Source of the DNA: Saprospiraceae bacterium
Lineage (GTDB): Bacteria > Bacteroidota > Bacteroidia > Chitinophagales > Saprospiraceae
Direction of reading: 5' to 3'
Assembly (NCBI GenBank): GCA_020629845.1
Contig: JAHDCQ010000020.1
Location: 1-35,521, forward strand
Length of the DNA stretch: 35,521 nucleotides
The translations under genes and the position numbers were made by a program. The notes beneath the pieces were generated by a model. That model ran no database searches, had not been told where the DNA came from, and worked only from the letters and a program-made list of their open reading frames with translations. Of the stretch, positions 1-8,200 are shown piece by piece; the first letter of the stretch is position 1, and each line of letters begins with the position of its first letter.

Positions 1-28
1 CGCTAAATGGATATAGAGACTATGCCCC

Positions 29-520
29 CTAATTTTTTAGAATCAGAAAATATCCAACAGAGCCAGGATTAGGGACTTTTCTTCTGTCTTTTGCCTTGTT
101 ATATGTGGTCAAACAAATTTCTTCAAGTTCTTCAATCTTTTCAAGCGCATTTTCTAAGTCATTGGGTTTTGAAATTACTTTTCTTAATAACTTCGAAAGT
201 TCATCAATGTTGCTTTCATTTATTTTTACTAATTGATTGAAAAACATTTGCCCTTTCGTAGCTGTAAACCCCCATAAATTATTCCGCTTGTTGAAGCTGT
301 CAATAGTTGTTTTAAATTCATATATATCTATTTTTTTTGACACGAATTGCTGAATAAATTTCTTTAGTTGAGCAATAGCCTCTTTTCGGGTTTCGTCAAT
401 GTTTGGTAATTCATTTCCTTTCGTATCAAGTACAATTCTATCCGAGCTTATATAATTATCCCAAATTTGTATTATCTCTTTTATCTTTTGAGATTCAATC
501 ATATTGTTATTTTTTTTCAT
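29..520 (-). CDS. Hypothetical protein, possibly truncated
   Basis: I do not recognise this protein with confidence. It is about 163 aa, soluble, with no signal peptide or membrane segment, largely alpha-helical in character and rich in Lys, Glu, Ile and Asn. The frame is open upstream to a TTG near 529, but the first ATG (518-520) gives a more natural start, and another ATG nine nucleotide triplets from the TTG start (about 500-502) is possible. A central stretch (NNLWGFTATKGQMFFNQL) and the end (PNPGSVGYF) look like conserved motifs. From memory they faintly resemble the N-terminal region of some large AAA+/McrB-like proteins, but this is weak. The C-terminus stops abruptly after a hydrophobic YFLIL run, so the gene may be a 5' fragment of a longer one. 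It lies downstream of the P450 cassette, separated by two hairpins. Confidence 0.5.
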   Translation of the reverse strand: MKKNNNMIESQKIKEIIQIWDNYISSDRIVLDTKGNELPNIDETRKEAIAQLKKFIQQFVSKKIDIYEFKTTIDSFNKRNNLWGFTATKGQMFFNQLVKINESNIDELSKLLRKVISKPNDLENALEKIEELEEICLTTYNKAKDRRKVPNPGSVGYFLILKN

Positions 521-536
521 GGTGTGCAACTTAACG

Positions 537-569
537 ATTTAGATGCTGATTTCCTATCAGCTTCTAAAT
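537..569. terminator. Hairpin just upstream of the first ORF
   Basis: Near-perfect inverted repeat with arms 537-550 and 556-569 (core TAGATGCTGAT / ATCAGCTTCTA, one mismatch) and a 5-nt loop. It lies between the P450 gene end and the start of the minus-strand hypothetical gene. It could be a second terminator for the P450 operon or a 5'-leader hairpin. No clear T-tract decides the direction. Confidence 0.4.
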
Positions 570-589
570 TGAACAACTTGATTCTCGGA

Positions 590-624
590 AATTCACTAGG
601 CAACGGGAAGTTAGCTAGTGAATT
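590..624 (-). terminator. Candidate terminator after the P450 operon
   Basis: Perfect 10-bp inverted repeat AATTCACTAG (590-599) / CTAGTGAATT (615-624) with a 15-nt loop, starting 13 nt after the P450 stop codon on the minus strand. Position fits a terminator for the epimerase-glycosyltransferase-P450 cassette, but the T-run after the stem is short, so it may only be an RNA-stabilising hairpin. Confidence 0.5.
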
Positions 625-636
625 ATTTTGAGTTGA

Positions 637-2019
637 CTAAACAGTCCAGCTTATCTTTTTCTGCTCCAATTTCATATGAATTCCATAGCGCGGCTTCAGC
701 GTAATAGCTGGAAGTAGCTCAATGCGCTGTCCCTTCAATAAATCGAGCCTATAATTTTCCAGCATTTTTAGAATAATCATTTGCATTTCTAGCAAGGCAA
801 AATTGCGTCCAATGCACATGCGTGGTCCTGCCCCAAACGGAATATGGGCAAAGCGGTGGCGCGTTTTCATTTGTTCCTTCGTGAAACGCTCAGGATTGAA
901 GCTTTTCGGCGCGTCCCAATGATGCTTAGAGTGGTGCAGTCCATAAATAAACGAAATCACGCGCGAACCTTTCGGAATAAATACGCCTTCTATTTCATCA
1001 TCCTCTTTCGCAATGCGTCCTGTTATCCAAGAAGGCGGATAAATACGCATGGATTCAAAAATGACGCGCATCAAGTATTCCATTTGCAGCAATTCATCGA
1101 AAGTAGGGGTGCGCTCACCGCAGATTGCTTGTTTTTCTGCAAGAATTTTAGTGGTAGCATCAGGGTTTTGCTGGAGTAAGTAAAATGTCCAAGCTAAAAT
1201 ATTAGAAGCCGTCTCATGCCCCGCCACGAAAAGTACGAGGCATTCTTCGCGCAAGGTTTCATCGCTCATGCCCGTTTTGCTGTCTTCATATACGCTTTTG
1301 AGTAGCATATCTAGGATATCGTCCTGTTCCGTATTGTCTTTCCGGCGGCTTTCTATGATGCCTTGCAAGAGGCTATTGTTTTCTTGAGCCAATTTGCTAT
1401 ATGTACCCGTTCTGCCTGTGGCGTTGTAGAGTTTTAGCAAAGATGGCATACGCGCCAATTGGTTCAAAAAGTCTTGTAAAGTCGTAAAATTCTTAAAAAA
1501 ACGCTGCGTATCATCGGCACTCATACTCTCACCAAAAATGGACTTTGCCATTAAGCGGAAGGTCATTTTACGGAAAGTTTCATTGAGTTCAACACTTTTT
1601 TCCTTAGCAATATCCTGATTCAGTTGCTCAAAATAGTGCTCTATTTCTGCATCGAGGATGTCTACTAATTTAGTCAACTTTTTTCGATGAAAACTCGGCT
1701 GAATAATACGGCGTTGCTGCGTATGATGTTCGCCTGTGGCAATGAGTAAGCCCTTGCCAATAAACTCGCCCAATACATCTAATCGCGCTGCGGGCTTTTC
1801 ATAGTTTTGACTATTCTTACGCAGCACATGCTGAATAATATCAGGATTGATGGTCAGAATATTCGTCTTATTATGTCGTAGGCTAAAGCAATAGGTTTCG
1901 CCATAACGTTCTAGGTTTTCATCCATGAAAGGAATAGGGTTTTTCATAAATCGTTGCAAGCGAAGCAAAGAACGATAGCGTGGAGCGCGTGGTGGCAGTT
2001 TGCTTGTACTATTTTGCAT
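637..2019 (-). CDS. Cytochrome P450 (fatty-acid/xenobiotic hydroxylase-like)
   Basis: Full-length P450 of 460 aa. Seen directly: the oxygen-activation I-helix motif AGHET at 266-270, the K-helix ExxR as ESMR at 322-325, the PERF motif near 376-379, and the heme-thiolate loop FGAGPRMCIG at 395-404 with C402 as the iron ligand. No signal peptide or membrane anchor, so a soluble cytoplasmic mono-oxygenase is expected. There is no fused reductase domain and no ferredoxin gene beside it, so electron partners must be encoded elsewhere. The sequence resembles the E-class/CYP4-CYP102-like group, which often hydroxylates fatty acids, but the substrate cannot be read from the sequence. It overlaps the glycosyltransferase gene by 11 nt and is the last gene of a three-gene cassette. 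A link to glycolipid or lipid tailoring is inference. Confidence 0.95.
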   Translation of the reverse strand: MQNSTSKLPPRAPRYRSLLRLQRFMKNPIPFMDENLERYGETYCFSLRHNKTNILTINPDIIQHVLRKNSQNYEKPAARLDVLGEFIGKGLLIATGEHHTQQRRIIQPSFHRKKLTKLVDILDAEIEHYFEQLNQDIAKEKSVELNETFRKMTFRLMAKSIFGESMSADDTQRFFKNFTTLQDFLNQLARMPSLLKLYNATGRTGTYSKLAQENNSLLQGIIESRRKDNTEQDDILDMLLKSVYEDSKTGMSDETLREECLVLFVAGHETASNILAWTFYLLQQNPDATTKILAEKQAICGERTPTFDELLQMEYLMRVIFESMRIYPPSWITGRIAKEDDEIEGVFIPKGSRVISFIYGLHHSKHHWDAPKSFNPERFTKEQMKTRHRFAHIPFGAGPRMCIGRNFALLEMQMIILKMLENYRLDLLKGQRIELLPAITLKPRYGIHMKLEQKKISWTV

Positions 2020-2872
2020 GTTCAGGCGAATGTTTTTTCTTTTTCAATTGCGTAGCCCAAGTCGCAAAAGACTTGCAACTTGCTAAATAATATTGGTATT
2101 CTTCTGAATAATCTTCAGGGCTCAAATACCAATCGACGTGTTTTAAGGTGTAGGGACGTACGGTACGTAGCGCGGGAGACAATGCCAAAATTTTAGAATC
2201 AGGACGATACATAGCAAAAGTAGAGTCAATAGCTGCCACATAGACTTCATCATTCAGGCAGTCCGTTTGTGGCGACCAGAATTGTGATTCGTGTTTATAT
2301 ACTTTTTTCGTCATCGGTGCATCTTCGGGCAAATCTTCAATTTCCAGCGATAACCCGATGTGGTTGTAGTTGGGGTATTTATCCATCAAATCCGCAAGGT
2401 GCAAAAGCATATCTTTAGGCGTATCAGGGTAGGGGAGTAGATCGGAATCTGTAATGACTACTTTGGGGAACATACTTAATTTTTTGGCTAAATAAGCTGC
2501 GCCCAATCGCCAAGAATTAAATTTCAAATCCACTACCTGCACATTGGGATAGTCCAAGTTGGCATAAAATTCTAGCAAGGGCGGATAACTGGAAAGATTA
2601 TCTACTATAATAATGGCTACTTCACCATCGAGCGAAAGTAACCAATCAATTTGCTGCTTAACTAAGTCTAGGCGATTGAAATTATTAATTAAAACAGGAA
2701 TGGCATTATCTGGAATTTTATCAAAATCAGGTGCGATGGTATGCCTTCGCACATGAATTTGCCAATCCAATTGCCGTTTATATTTATGATAGCGATTGCT
2801 CAAGCCGCGTTTTTTATTCTGCCACCACGAAAACCGTTTATAGCCATCATAATCAATCACTTGTTCGCTCAT
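2009..2872 (-). CDS. GT2/GT-A-like glycosyltransferase
   Basis: 287-aa protein with a GT-A-type Rossmann start after a basic N-terminal region of about 55 residues: PVLINNFNRLDLV (59-71), then IIIVDNLSSYPPLL (87-100), and a DxD-type metal/nucleotide-sugar motif TDSDLLP at 141-147 (D142, D144). Further conserved-looking blocks include GLSLEIEDLP and IDSTFAMYRP. No transmembrane helix, so it is probably cytoplasmic or membrane-peripheral through its basic N-terminus. It would transfer a sugar from a nucleotide donor; donor and acceptor are unknown. The upstream gene, a sugar-nucleotide epimerase, overlaps by 4 nt (ATGA) and the P450 downstream overlaps by 11 nt. This implies coupled translation and a shared product such as a glycolipid or surface glycan. 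Confidence 0.8.
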   Translation of the reverse strand: MSEQVIDYDGYKRFSWWQNKKRGLSNRYHKYKRQLDWQIHVRRHTIAPDFDKIPDNAIPVLINNFNRLDLVKQQIDWLLSLDGEVAIIIVDNLSSYPPLLEFYANLDYPNVQVVDLKFNSWRLGAAYLAKKLSMFPKVVITDSDLLPYPDTPKDMLLHLADLMDKYPNYNHIGLSLEIEDLPEDAPMTKKVYKHESQFWSPQTDCLNDEVYVAAIDSTFAMYRPDSKILALSPALRTVRPYTLKHVDWYLSPEDYSEEYQYYLASCKSFATWATQLKKKKHSPEHAK

Positions 2873-3822
2873 GCCGCTACGGTTTTACTATGACTAAGTT
2901 CAAGTTCTTGTGCTAAGAGCTTAAGTCCTTCTTCTAAGGCAATAATTGGGCGAAAGCCAGTATGCTCTAGTAATTTTTCAGGGCTGCCCACCCGTTTATT
3001 TACCTTATAATCCAAGCGTTTCTTAGGAAAGTCGAGCAACTGAATAGCTGCTTTAGATTGTGTGATTTTTTTTATGAGTTGTGCTAATTCTAAAATGCTC
3101 GTCTCTTTTCCTCTTGATACATTGAAGATACCTGAAAGACTATGAAGCTGTAGTAATTTATCCATAGCCTGTGCTACCTCATTCACATGCGTAAAGTCAC
3201 GGGTTTGTTGTCCGTCGCCAAATACTTGAATTGCCTGCCCATGCCATGCTGCATCGAAAAAGCGGGGAATCACCATACGCGTATCTTGATGTTTCCCATA
3301 TACATTGAAGAGGCGCAGCGAATTAGTAGTAATTCCTTTCTCTTTGGTGAGTGCTTGTAGGTAGACCTCATTTATGCGTTTGGCAACGGCATAATCATTT
3401 ACTAAATGGAGCGGGTCATTTTCTCGGCTTTTATCTTGCAAGGTATTTTTATACACCGCACTTGAAGAGGTGTAAATAATATGTTGCACTTTGTTTATTA
3501 TCGCTGCTCGACCTACATTTTGCGAGCCTTGTACTTCTATTTCAATCGTATCTAAAGGTTGAGCAATGACTTCATCTACCCCCACCAAGGCTGCGAGATG
3601 TATAATTATGGCACAGCCTTTACTGGCTCTAAGTACTGCATCAGCATCCCGAATATCTACTTGGAAAAAATCAATTTTGGAAAGTATATCTGGAGTTAAT
3701 TTGTTGCCAGCACAGCAATTGTCTAATACCACTACTTCCCAGCCTTGTTCTAGGAAATAACTGACTAGATGACTACCAATAAACCCTGCTCCCCCGGTTA
3801 TGAGCATCCGCTTTTTGTGCAT
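2869..3822 (-). CDS. NAD-dependent nucleotide-sugar epimerase/dehydratase (extended SDR)
   Basis: 317 aa, the normal length for GalE-like extended short-chain dehydrogenases. Visible: the NAD-binding glycine motif TGGAGFIGSH at 9-18, the acidic ribose-binding Asp in VVLDN (D34), the LAALVGV strand at 76-82, the TSSSAVY catalytic Ser/Thr segment at 118-124, and the YAVAK catalytic Tyr/Lys at 144-148. Typical substrates are UDP- or GDP-sugars; which one cannot be told. It is the first gene of a minus-strand cassette whose next gene starts inside its stop codon (ATGA). The ATG at 3820-3822 gives a start immediately before the Rossmann strand, as usual for the family. Likely supplies an activated sugar for the neighbouring glycosyltransferase. 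Confidence 0.93.
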   Translation of the reverse strand: MHKKRMLITGGAGFIGSHLVSYFLEQGWEVVVLDNCCAGNKLTPDILSKIDFFQVDIRDADAVLRASKGCAIIIHLAALVGVDEVIAQPLDTIEIEVQGSQNVGRAAIINKVQHIIYTSSSAVYKNTLQDKSRENDPLHLVNDYAVAKRINEVYLQALTKEKGITTNSLRLFNVYGKHQDTRMVIPRFFDAAWHGQAIQVFGDGQQTRDFTHVNEVAQAMDKLLQLHSLSGIFNVSRGKETSILELAQLIKKITQSKAAIQLLDFPKKRLDYKVNKRVGSPEKLLEHTGFRPIIALEEGLKLLAQELELSHSKTVAA

Positions 3823-4067
3823 AAAAGAGAGTTTTTGATGTATGTTTACTGTGAGAGAACAGAGCTATTCAGTCATATAGACGACAAATCCACTTGAGAC
3901 ATAGGTACGCGGCTAAATCCTTTTTGTTACGAGTAGACAAGAATTTTAGTCATAGTCATTATTAATCTACCATTACTTACTGGAAGAGGAAGTCCAAGGC
4001 CATGTTTTCACTATTCTTTATGAGAACAAAGTATCATAATCCCTGTTAATAAGACTTAATTGATACT

Positions 4068-5621
4068 ATGGTAAAGCAGTATAAACGCCTTCGAATAGTA
4101 CTAGGCGACCAGCTTCATATAAGGCATTCTTGGTTTAGTACAAAAGATGCAGATACGCTATATGTGTTGCAGGAAGTGCTATGCGAAACAAACTATGTAA
4201 AGCATCATATTCAAAAAATAGCTGCTTTTTTTCTTGCAATGCGTCATTTTGCGAAGACTTTGAAAGCTCAAGGACATGAAGTATGCTACTTGACACTAGA
4301 CGCTGCCGAAAATGGGCAGACATTCGCCACCAATATCAAACGATTAATTCAAGCGCATGGCATTCAGCAGTTCGAGTATCAATTGCCTGATGAGTATCGC
4401 GTAGACGAGCATCTGAAGCAATTATGTAAAGAACTAACTATACCGACAGCAGTAGTAGATTCAGAGCATTTTATGACTACTCGCGATTTTGCTGCTCATT
4501 TATTCGAGGGAAAAAAACGCTATCTACTAGAAACCTTCTATCGAAAAGTTCGCACGCGCTACCAATTAATGATGGAAGCTGATGGCGTGACTCCACTTAC
4601 TGGGCAATGGAATTATGATAAAAATAATCGTAAAAAGCTGCCTAAGAACGTCCAAATTCCACCTGCAAAACAATATCTACAAGATGCCTCGGAAGTTGTG
4701 GAAATGCTGGAGCAAATGCAAGTTGCCACTATCGGAACGATTATTCCTGACCGTTTCGATTGTCCTGTTACGCGCGAAGAGGCTTTGGATATATTACAGC
4801 ATTTCAATCAAATTCGATTACGGCACTTTGGCGATTATCAAGATGCTTTGAGCGAACGCCACTGGCTGCATTTTCATTCGCGTTTATCATTTGTATTGAA
4901 TGTGAAATTGATTTCACCCCTCGAAGTGGTGGAGTCGAGCATTGCGTATTGGGAAGCTCATCAATCTGAAATAAATATTGCTCAAATTGAGGGTTTTGTG
5001 CGGCAAATTATTGGCTGGCGCGAATATGTACGCGGTATTTATTGGATGAAAATGCCCGATTATGCAACTTTGAATTACTTTAACCATCAAGCTGCTTTGC
5101 CTGCTTTTTATTGGACGGGGGAAACCAAAATGCGTTGTTTGCAACATGCGATTCAGCAAAGTCTGGATCGGGCTTATGCTCACCACATTCAGCGTCTGAT
5201 GCTGACGGGAAATTTTGCTTTACTACTAGGCGTACATCCTGATGAGGTAGATGCTTGGTATTTGGGTATCTATATGGATGCTTTGGAGTGGGTAGAACTG
5301 CCGAATACGCGGGGCATGAGCCAATATGCCGACGGTGGCATTGTAGGAACAAAACCCTATGTTTCGAGTGCGAACTATGTGGATAAGATGAGCGATTATT
5401 GTAAAAATTGCCAGTACGATAAAAAGAAAAAATATGGCAAAGTTGCTTGCCCTTTTAATAGCCTCTACTGGGATTTTTATGATAGAAATGGCGACAAATT
5501 ACGTCGCATTCCGCGTGTGAATATGATGCTTTCAACCTGGAATAACAAAATGAGTGCTGAAGAGCGTGAAAAAATTCTAGAGCAAGCCGCCTATTATAAA
5601 GCAAATGCTGACCATTTATGA
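4068..5621 (+). CDS. FeS-containing (6-4) photolyase / cryptochrome-like protein (PhrB/FeS-BCP type)
   Basis: 517-aa member of the deoxyribodipyrimidine photolyase-related family. It opens with the family signature RIVLGDQLHIRHSWF (9-23). Four cysteines that would bind a [4Fe-4S] cluster are at C357, C445, C448 and C461. The spacing (88, 3, 13) is exactly that known for the Agrobacterium PhrB cluster (350, 438, 441, 454). The region GFVRQIIGWREYVRGIYW (309-326) fits the FAD/DNA-binding alpha-helical domain. Known members repair (6-4) photoproducts using FAD with a lumazine antenna. It is divergent from the epimerase cassette across a 245-bp gap in which I see no strong promoter match. The next gene starts in its stop codon, so the two are translationally coupled. 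Confidence 0.96.
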   Translation: MVKQYKRLRIVLGDQLHIRHSWFSTKDADTLYVLQEVLCETNYVKHHIQKIAAFFLAMRHFAKTLKAQGHEVCYLTLDAAENGQTFATNIKRLIQAHGIQQFEYQLPDEYRVDEHLKQLCKELTIPTAVVDSEHFMTTRDFAAHLFEGKKRYLLETFYRKVRTRYQLMMEADGVTPLTGQWNYDKNNRKKLPKNVQIPPAKQYLQDASEVVEMLEQMQVATIGTIIPDRFDCPVTREEALDILQHFNQIRLRHFGDYQDALSERHWLHFHSRLSFVLNVKLISPLEVVESSIAYWEAHQSEINIAQIEGFVRQIIGWREYVRGIYWMKMPDYATLNYFNHQAALPAFYWTGETKMRCLQHAIQQSLDRAYAHHIQRLMLTGNFALLLGVHPDEVDAWYLGIYMDALEWVELPNTRGMSQYADGGIVGTKPYVSSANYVDKMSDYCKNCQYDKKKKYGKVACPFNSLYWDFYDRNGDKLRRIPRVNMMLSTWNNKMSAEEREKILEQAAYYKANADHL

Positions 5622-6049
5622 ATATAGAAATTGCCACCAAAGTCGAACAAGATTATCAAAGCGTTTGGCGTGGTTTTGATGAGAAATTGTTTCTAGCACT
5701 AAAGCCACCGTTAGTCCCGTTCAAGCTGTTGCGTTTTGATGGTTGCGAAGTAGGAGATAAAGTACAAATATCGGTAGCAGGGCAAGCTTGGCATGCCAAT
5801 ATCGTGGAACAGAAAAGCACTAAGGATGAAATTTACTTTGTAGATGTTGGCGAAAAAATGCCTTTCCCCTTGAAAACTTGGAGACATAAGCACCGCATTC
5901 TCCGCAATGCAGATGATACGAGTACCATTATTGATGACATTGAGTATTCTACAGGCAATCGTTTATTGGATAAGTTGATGCGCCCTGTGGTCTATCAGCA
6001 ATTTGCGGCACGGCAACCGATTTATCGGGATTACTTTAAAAATAGATAA
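5618..6049 (+). CDS. SRPBCC (START-like) ligand-binding domain protein
   Basis: 143 aa with the size and layout of SRPBCC/polyketide-cyclase-like proteins: an N-terminal strand (IEIATKVEQDYQSVW) followed by alternating beta-rich segments and a C-terminal helix (NRLLDKLMRPVVYQQF). No signal peptide. This fold makes a hydrophobic pocket for a small ligand, and the function of this subgroup is not known. The start ATG overlaps the photolyase stop (ATGA, 5618-5621), so co-expression with DNA photorepair is likely. A role in cofactor or chromophore handling for the photolyase is only a guess from context. Confidence 0.75.
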   Translation: MNIEIATKVEQDYQSVWRGFDEKLFLALKPPLVPFKLLRFDGCEVGDKVQISVAGQAWHANIVEQKSTKDEIYFVDVGEKMPFPLKTWRHKHRILRNADDTSTIIDDIEYSTGNRLLDKLMRPVVYQQFAARQPIYRDYFKNR

Positions 6050-6069
6050 CTATTTTGTAGAGTGTATTT

Positions 6070-6137
6070 GGTATAGGGTAGAAAGATTTTCCAAAAAAGA
6101 TACTTTATTAGTATCCCTATACTATCTACCCTATACC
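6070..6137. repeat. Inverted repeat between convergent genes
   Basis: Perfect 12-bp arms GGTATAGGGTAG (6070-6081) and CTACCCTATACC (6126-6137) separated by 44 nt of AT-rich DNA. It fills the gap between the plus-strand photolyase/SRPBCC unit and the minus-strand Omp28-like gene. It may serve as a two-way terminator, though the long loop is more typical of a small degenerate mobile repeat. Confidence 0.5.
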
Positions 6138-6148
6138 CTCTACTAAAT

Positions 6149-7213
6149 TTAGTGTAGTATAAATTTCTTTGTCAATTGCTTACCATCTACTTGTAAGTTA
6201 GCAACATACATCCCTGCTTCTCCTTTGAATTGGAATTGATGTTTGCCATTTGCCAATTTACCTGCAAAAGCCGTTTCCACTAAGCTACCATTGATGCTAA
6301 AAATATTCAATTGAGCATTTGATAATACTGCTTTAGCATCTACTTCCAATATAGCTGTGCTATTCATACCAGAAAGTACATTCAATTCACTAATATCACT
6401 ACTTAAGGTTTCTACGCTTGAAATGAAGCCCATTTGTACATCTGCTGCGGCTGCATTCACGAAGGTATAACTGTTGTCGCCTGTTTTTTCCCAAAGAATC
6501 AAAGCAATTTGAAGATTTTCGTTAGTTACATCTTCTGCATAAGCTTCTAGGTTGTTAAAAGTCGTGCTACGCTCTGAAGTGCCGCTCAAACCATCACCTG
6601 CTACTAAAAGCCCAAAATGTGCATCTTCTAGTGTGGATACAATACGGGTATGGAGTTCATCATCTAGAATTTGCTTATGTTCTGCTGGATTGCCGCGTGA
6701 AGATTGATTTTCCATCACCGTTTTACGGATAGGATAAAGCCCTGCGATATAAGTACCGCTATTTTCTCCTGTCGCTTCCATAGCGTAGTCCACTTTAAGT
6801 TGTCCGTCTTCAAAACCCGCCTGCACACCTAATTTGATAAGCGGTGTCTGTGCAAATGCTTCTCCTACTAGACCATTCATTTCTTCTGCTGTTGCAGCAT
6901 TACGACCATTTAATTTTGTACTGTTGAAGTAGAAAACAGGTTGGCCAGGAACGAAATCAAATTGGTCTACAATTGCTTCAGCACTTGCCGAGTACAAAGC
7001 ACTTGAACCTGAGAAGTGCGCGGCGATAGGTATGGAACGTCCTTCGCTCTCTGCTACCATTTGCTCGAAAGCGTCCCAAGCTGAACCACCGCAAAGCGGA
7101 CACCAAGTAGCCGTCTTTTTAGTTACTAATGACATTTGATTTTCTTGAAGTTGTTGGGCTTGCAATGCACTTATAAAAAGCAAGCAAGTAAGCATGGTCA
7201 ATAGTCTGTTCAT
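6149..7213 (-). CDS. Secreted Omp28-like protein with thioredoxin-type CxxC and T9SS sorting tail
   Basis: 354-aa exported protein. The first about 19 residues form a signal peptide (MNRLLTMLTCLLFISALQAQ). A thioredoxin-like redox motif WCPLC lies at 37-41 (C38, C41), followed by segments typical of Omp28-related proteins. The last about 75 residues resemble a type IX secretion sorting domain: a strand-rich module ending GMYVANLQVDGKQLTKKFILH-like, with the usual Gly-Met/Val-Tyr core and Lys-Phe end. So it should be moved to the cell surface or released by T9SS after Sec export. The redox role is inferred from the CxxC. The upstream gap contains a long inverted repeat element. Confidence 0.85.
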   Translation of the reverse strand: MNRLLTMLTCLLFISALQAQQLQENQMSLVTKKTATWCPLCGGSAWDAFEQMVAESEGRSIPIAAHFSGSSALYSASAEAIVDQFDFVPGQPVFYFNSTKLNGRNAATAEEMNGLVGEAFAQTPLIKLGVQAGFEDGQLKVDYAMEATGENSGTYIAGLYPIRKTVMENQSSRGNPAEHKQILDDELHTRIVSTLEDAHFGLLVAGDGLSGTSERSTTFNNLEAYAEDVTNENLQIALILWEKTGDNSYTFVNAAAADVQMGFISSVETLSSDISELNVLSGMNSTAILEVDAKAVLSNAQLNIFSINGSLVETAFAGKLANGKHQFQFKGEAGMYVANLQVDGKQLTKKFILH

Positions 7214-7250
7214 GTCAAAATTTTTTAATTTGAATCGGATTTTGTTTTAG

Positions 7251-7421
7251 TAATGGCAGATTAATAAATGTACATTCTTGAGTAGTTTTATTTTGGTTCT
7301 ATTTTTTGCTTTGAAAGTGGGAGTATATCCCCACGATAGCTATCGGGGTTTGACCAATTTCAAAGTGAAAAATAGGGACAAAAGAAACAGTCAAGAATAT
7401 ACATTTATTTGTGTGCCATTA
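7251..7421. repeat. 171-bp MITE-like inverted repeat with central CGATAGCTATCG palindrome
   Basis: Arms of about 70 nt (7251-7320 and 7352-7421) are imperfect reverse complements over nearly their whole length, beginning TAATGGCA and ending TGCCATTA. Shared blocks include AATAAATGTA, ATTCTTGA, CTATTTTT and CTTTGAAA. Near the centre sits a perfect palindrome CGATAGCTATCG (7334-7345) flanked by C and G runs. This fills most of the 303-bp gap 7214-7516. Ends in TA could be a TA target duplication. No real gene is seen inside; the short plus-strand ORF here is a by-product of the repeat. Confidence 0.7.
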
Positions 7422-7516
7422 CTTAACAATCTTGCTAATACAATGTTTCCGCGAAATTAATAATAAGTCCTCAAAGCTGCCAATAGATGTCCCAAGAATG
7501 GGTAAAGTGTCGGCTA

Positions 7517-8200
7517 TTATTCATGGAAAATACTCACTTCTGCCAAAGCCTTTCGACGAAGCTTAGGCACGAAGGCTGGTTCAGAAGGATAGCCAACTGG
7601 TAGTAGCAAAAATGCGCGCTCATTCGCCGGGCGTTCGAGAAGTTTCGCCAAGAAATTCATAGGACTTGGCGTGTGCGTAAGCGTAACCAAACCTGCGTGA
7701 TGAATTGCTGAAATCAACATGCCACAAGCGATACCGATGGATTCATTCACATAGTAATTATTATTCTTTCCCCCTTGTTCATCGAACTCATATACTCGTT
7801 TAAATGCGACAATCAGCCAGGGCGCAATTTCTAAAAAAGGCTTGTGCATATCCGTAGCCATCGGTGCAAGGTCAGCCTTCCAGCGTTCGCTCATACGGCT
7901 TTCGTAGTTTTCTTTTTCCTCGATTTCTGCTGCTGTCCGAATCTTCGTCTTTAGTATTGGATTGGAGATAGCACAAAAAGTCCAGGGCTGCTTGTGCGCG
8001 CCCGAAGGAGCAGTAGAGGCTGCCATGATGATATGTTCGATGACTGCTTTCGGTACGGCTTTATCCGAGAATGTACGTACTGAGCGTCGGGTATCTAGCC
8101 ACTGATAGAAAGCTTGACTTCTTTTTTGCATCTCATCGACTGAAAAGCGTTCGGCTTCATAGCTGTGATGAGGGTGTCCGTTGATTTGAATTTGTTGCAT
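7517..8200 (-). CDS. Nitroreductase-family flavoprotein, iodotyrosine-deiodinase-like
   Basis: 227-aa FMN-dependent nitroreductase-fold protein. Seen: the FMN phosphate-binding RRSVRTFS (38-45), APSGAHKQPWTF (64-75) and LLLPVGYPSE (198-207). These blocks match iodotyrosine deiodinase (IYD). In human IYD the substrate zwitterion is held by E157, Y161 and K182 of the active-site lid. Here E95, Y99 and K120 keep the same spacing (4 and 21). This suggests reductive dehalogenation of halotyrosines rather than nitro-group reduction, but this is inference from sequence. No signal peptide, so cytoplasmic. The start codon directly follows the tilS stop (TAGATG), so it is the last gene of the purE - flavin reductase - tilS run. 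The neighbouring flavin reductase could supply reduced flavin. Confidence 0.85.
   Translation of the reverse strand: MQQIQINGHPHHSYEAERFSVDEMQKRSQAFYQWLDTRRSVRTFSDKAVPKAVIEHIIMAASTAPSGAHKQPWTFCAISNPILKTKIRTAAEIEEKENYESRMSERWKADLAPMATDMHKPFLEIAPWLIVAFKRVYEFDEQGGKNNNYYVNESIGIACGMLISAIHHAGLVTLTHTPSPMNFLAKLLERPANERAFLLLPVGYPSEPAFVPKLRRKALAEVSIFHE

Noticed and set aside
7278-7460. 60-aa plus-strand ORF between the Omp28-like and deiodinase-like genes
   Set aside because: It lies almost wholly in the MITE-like inverted repeat and has no protein-like features.
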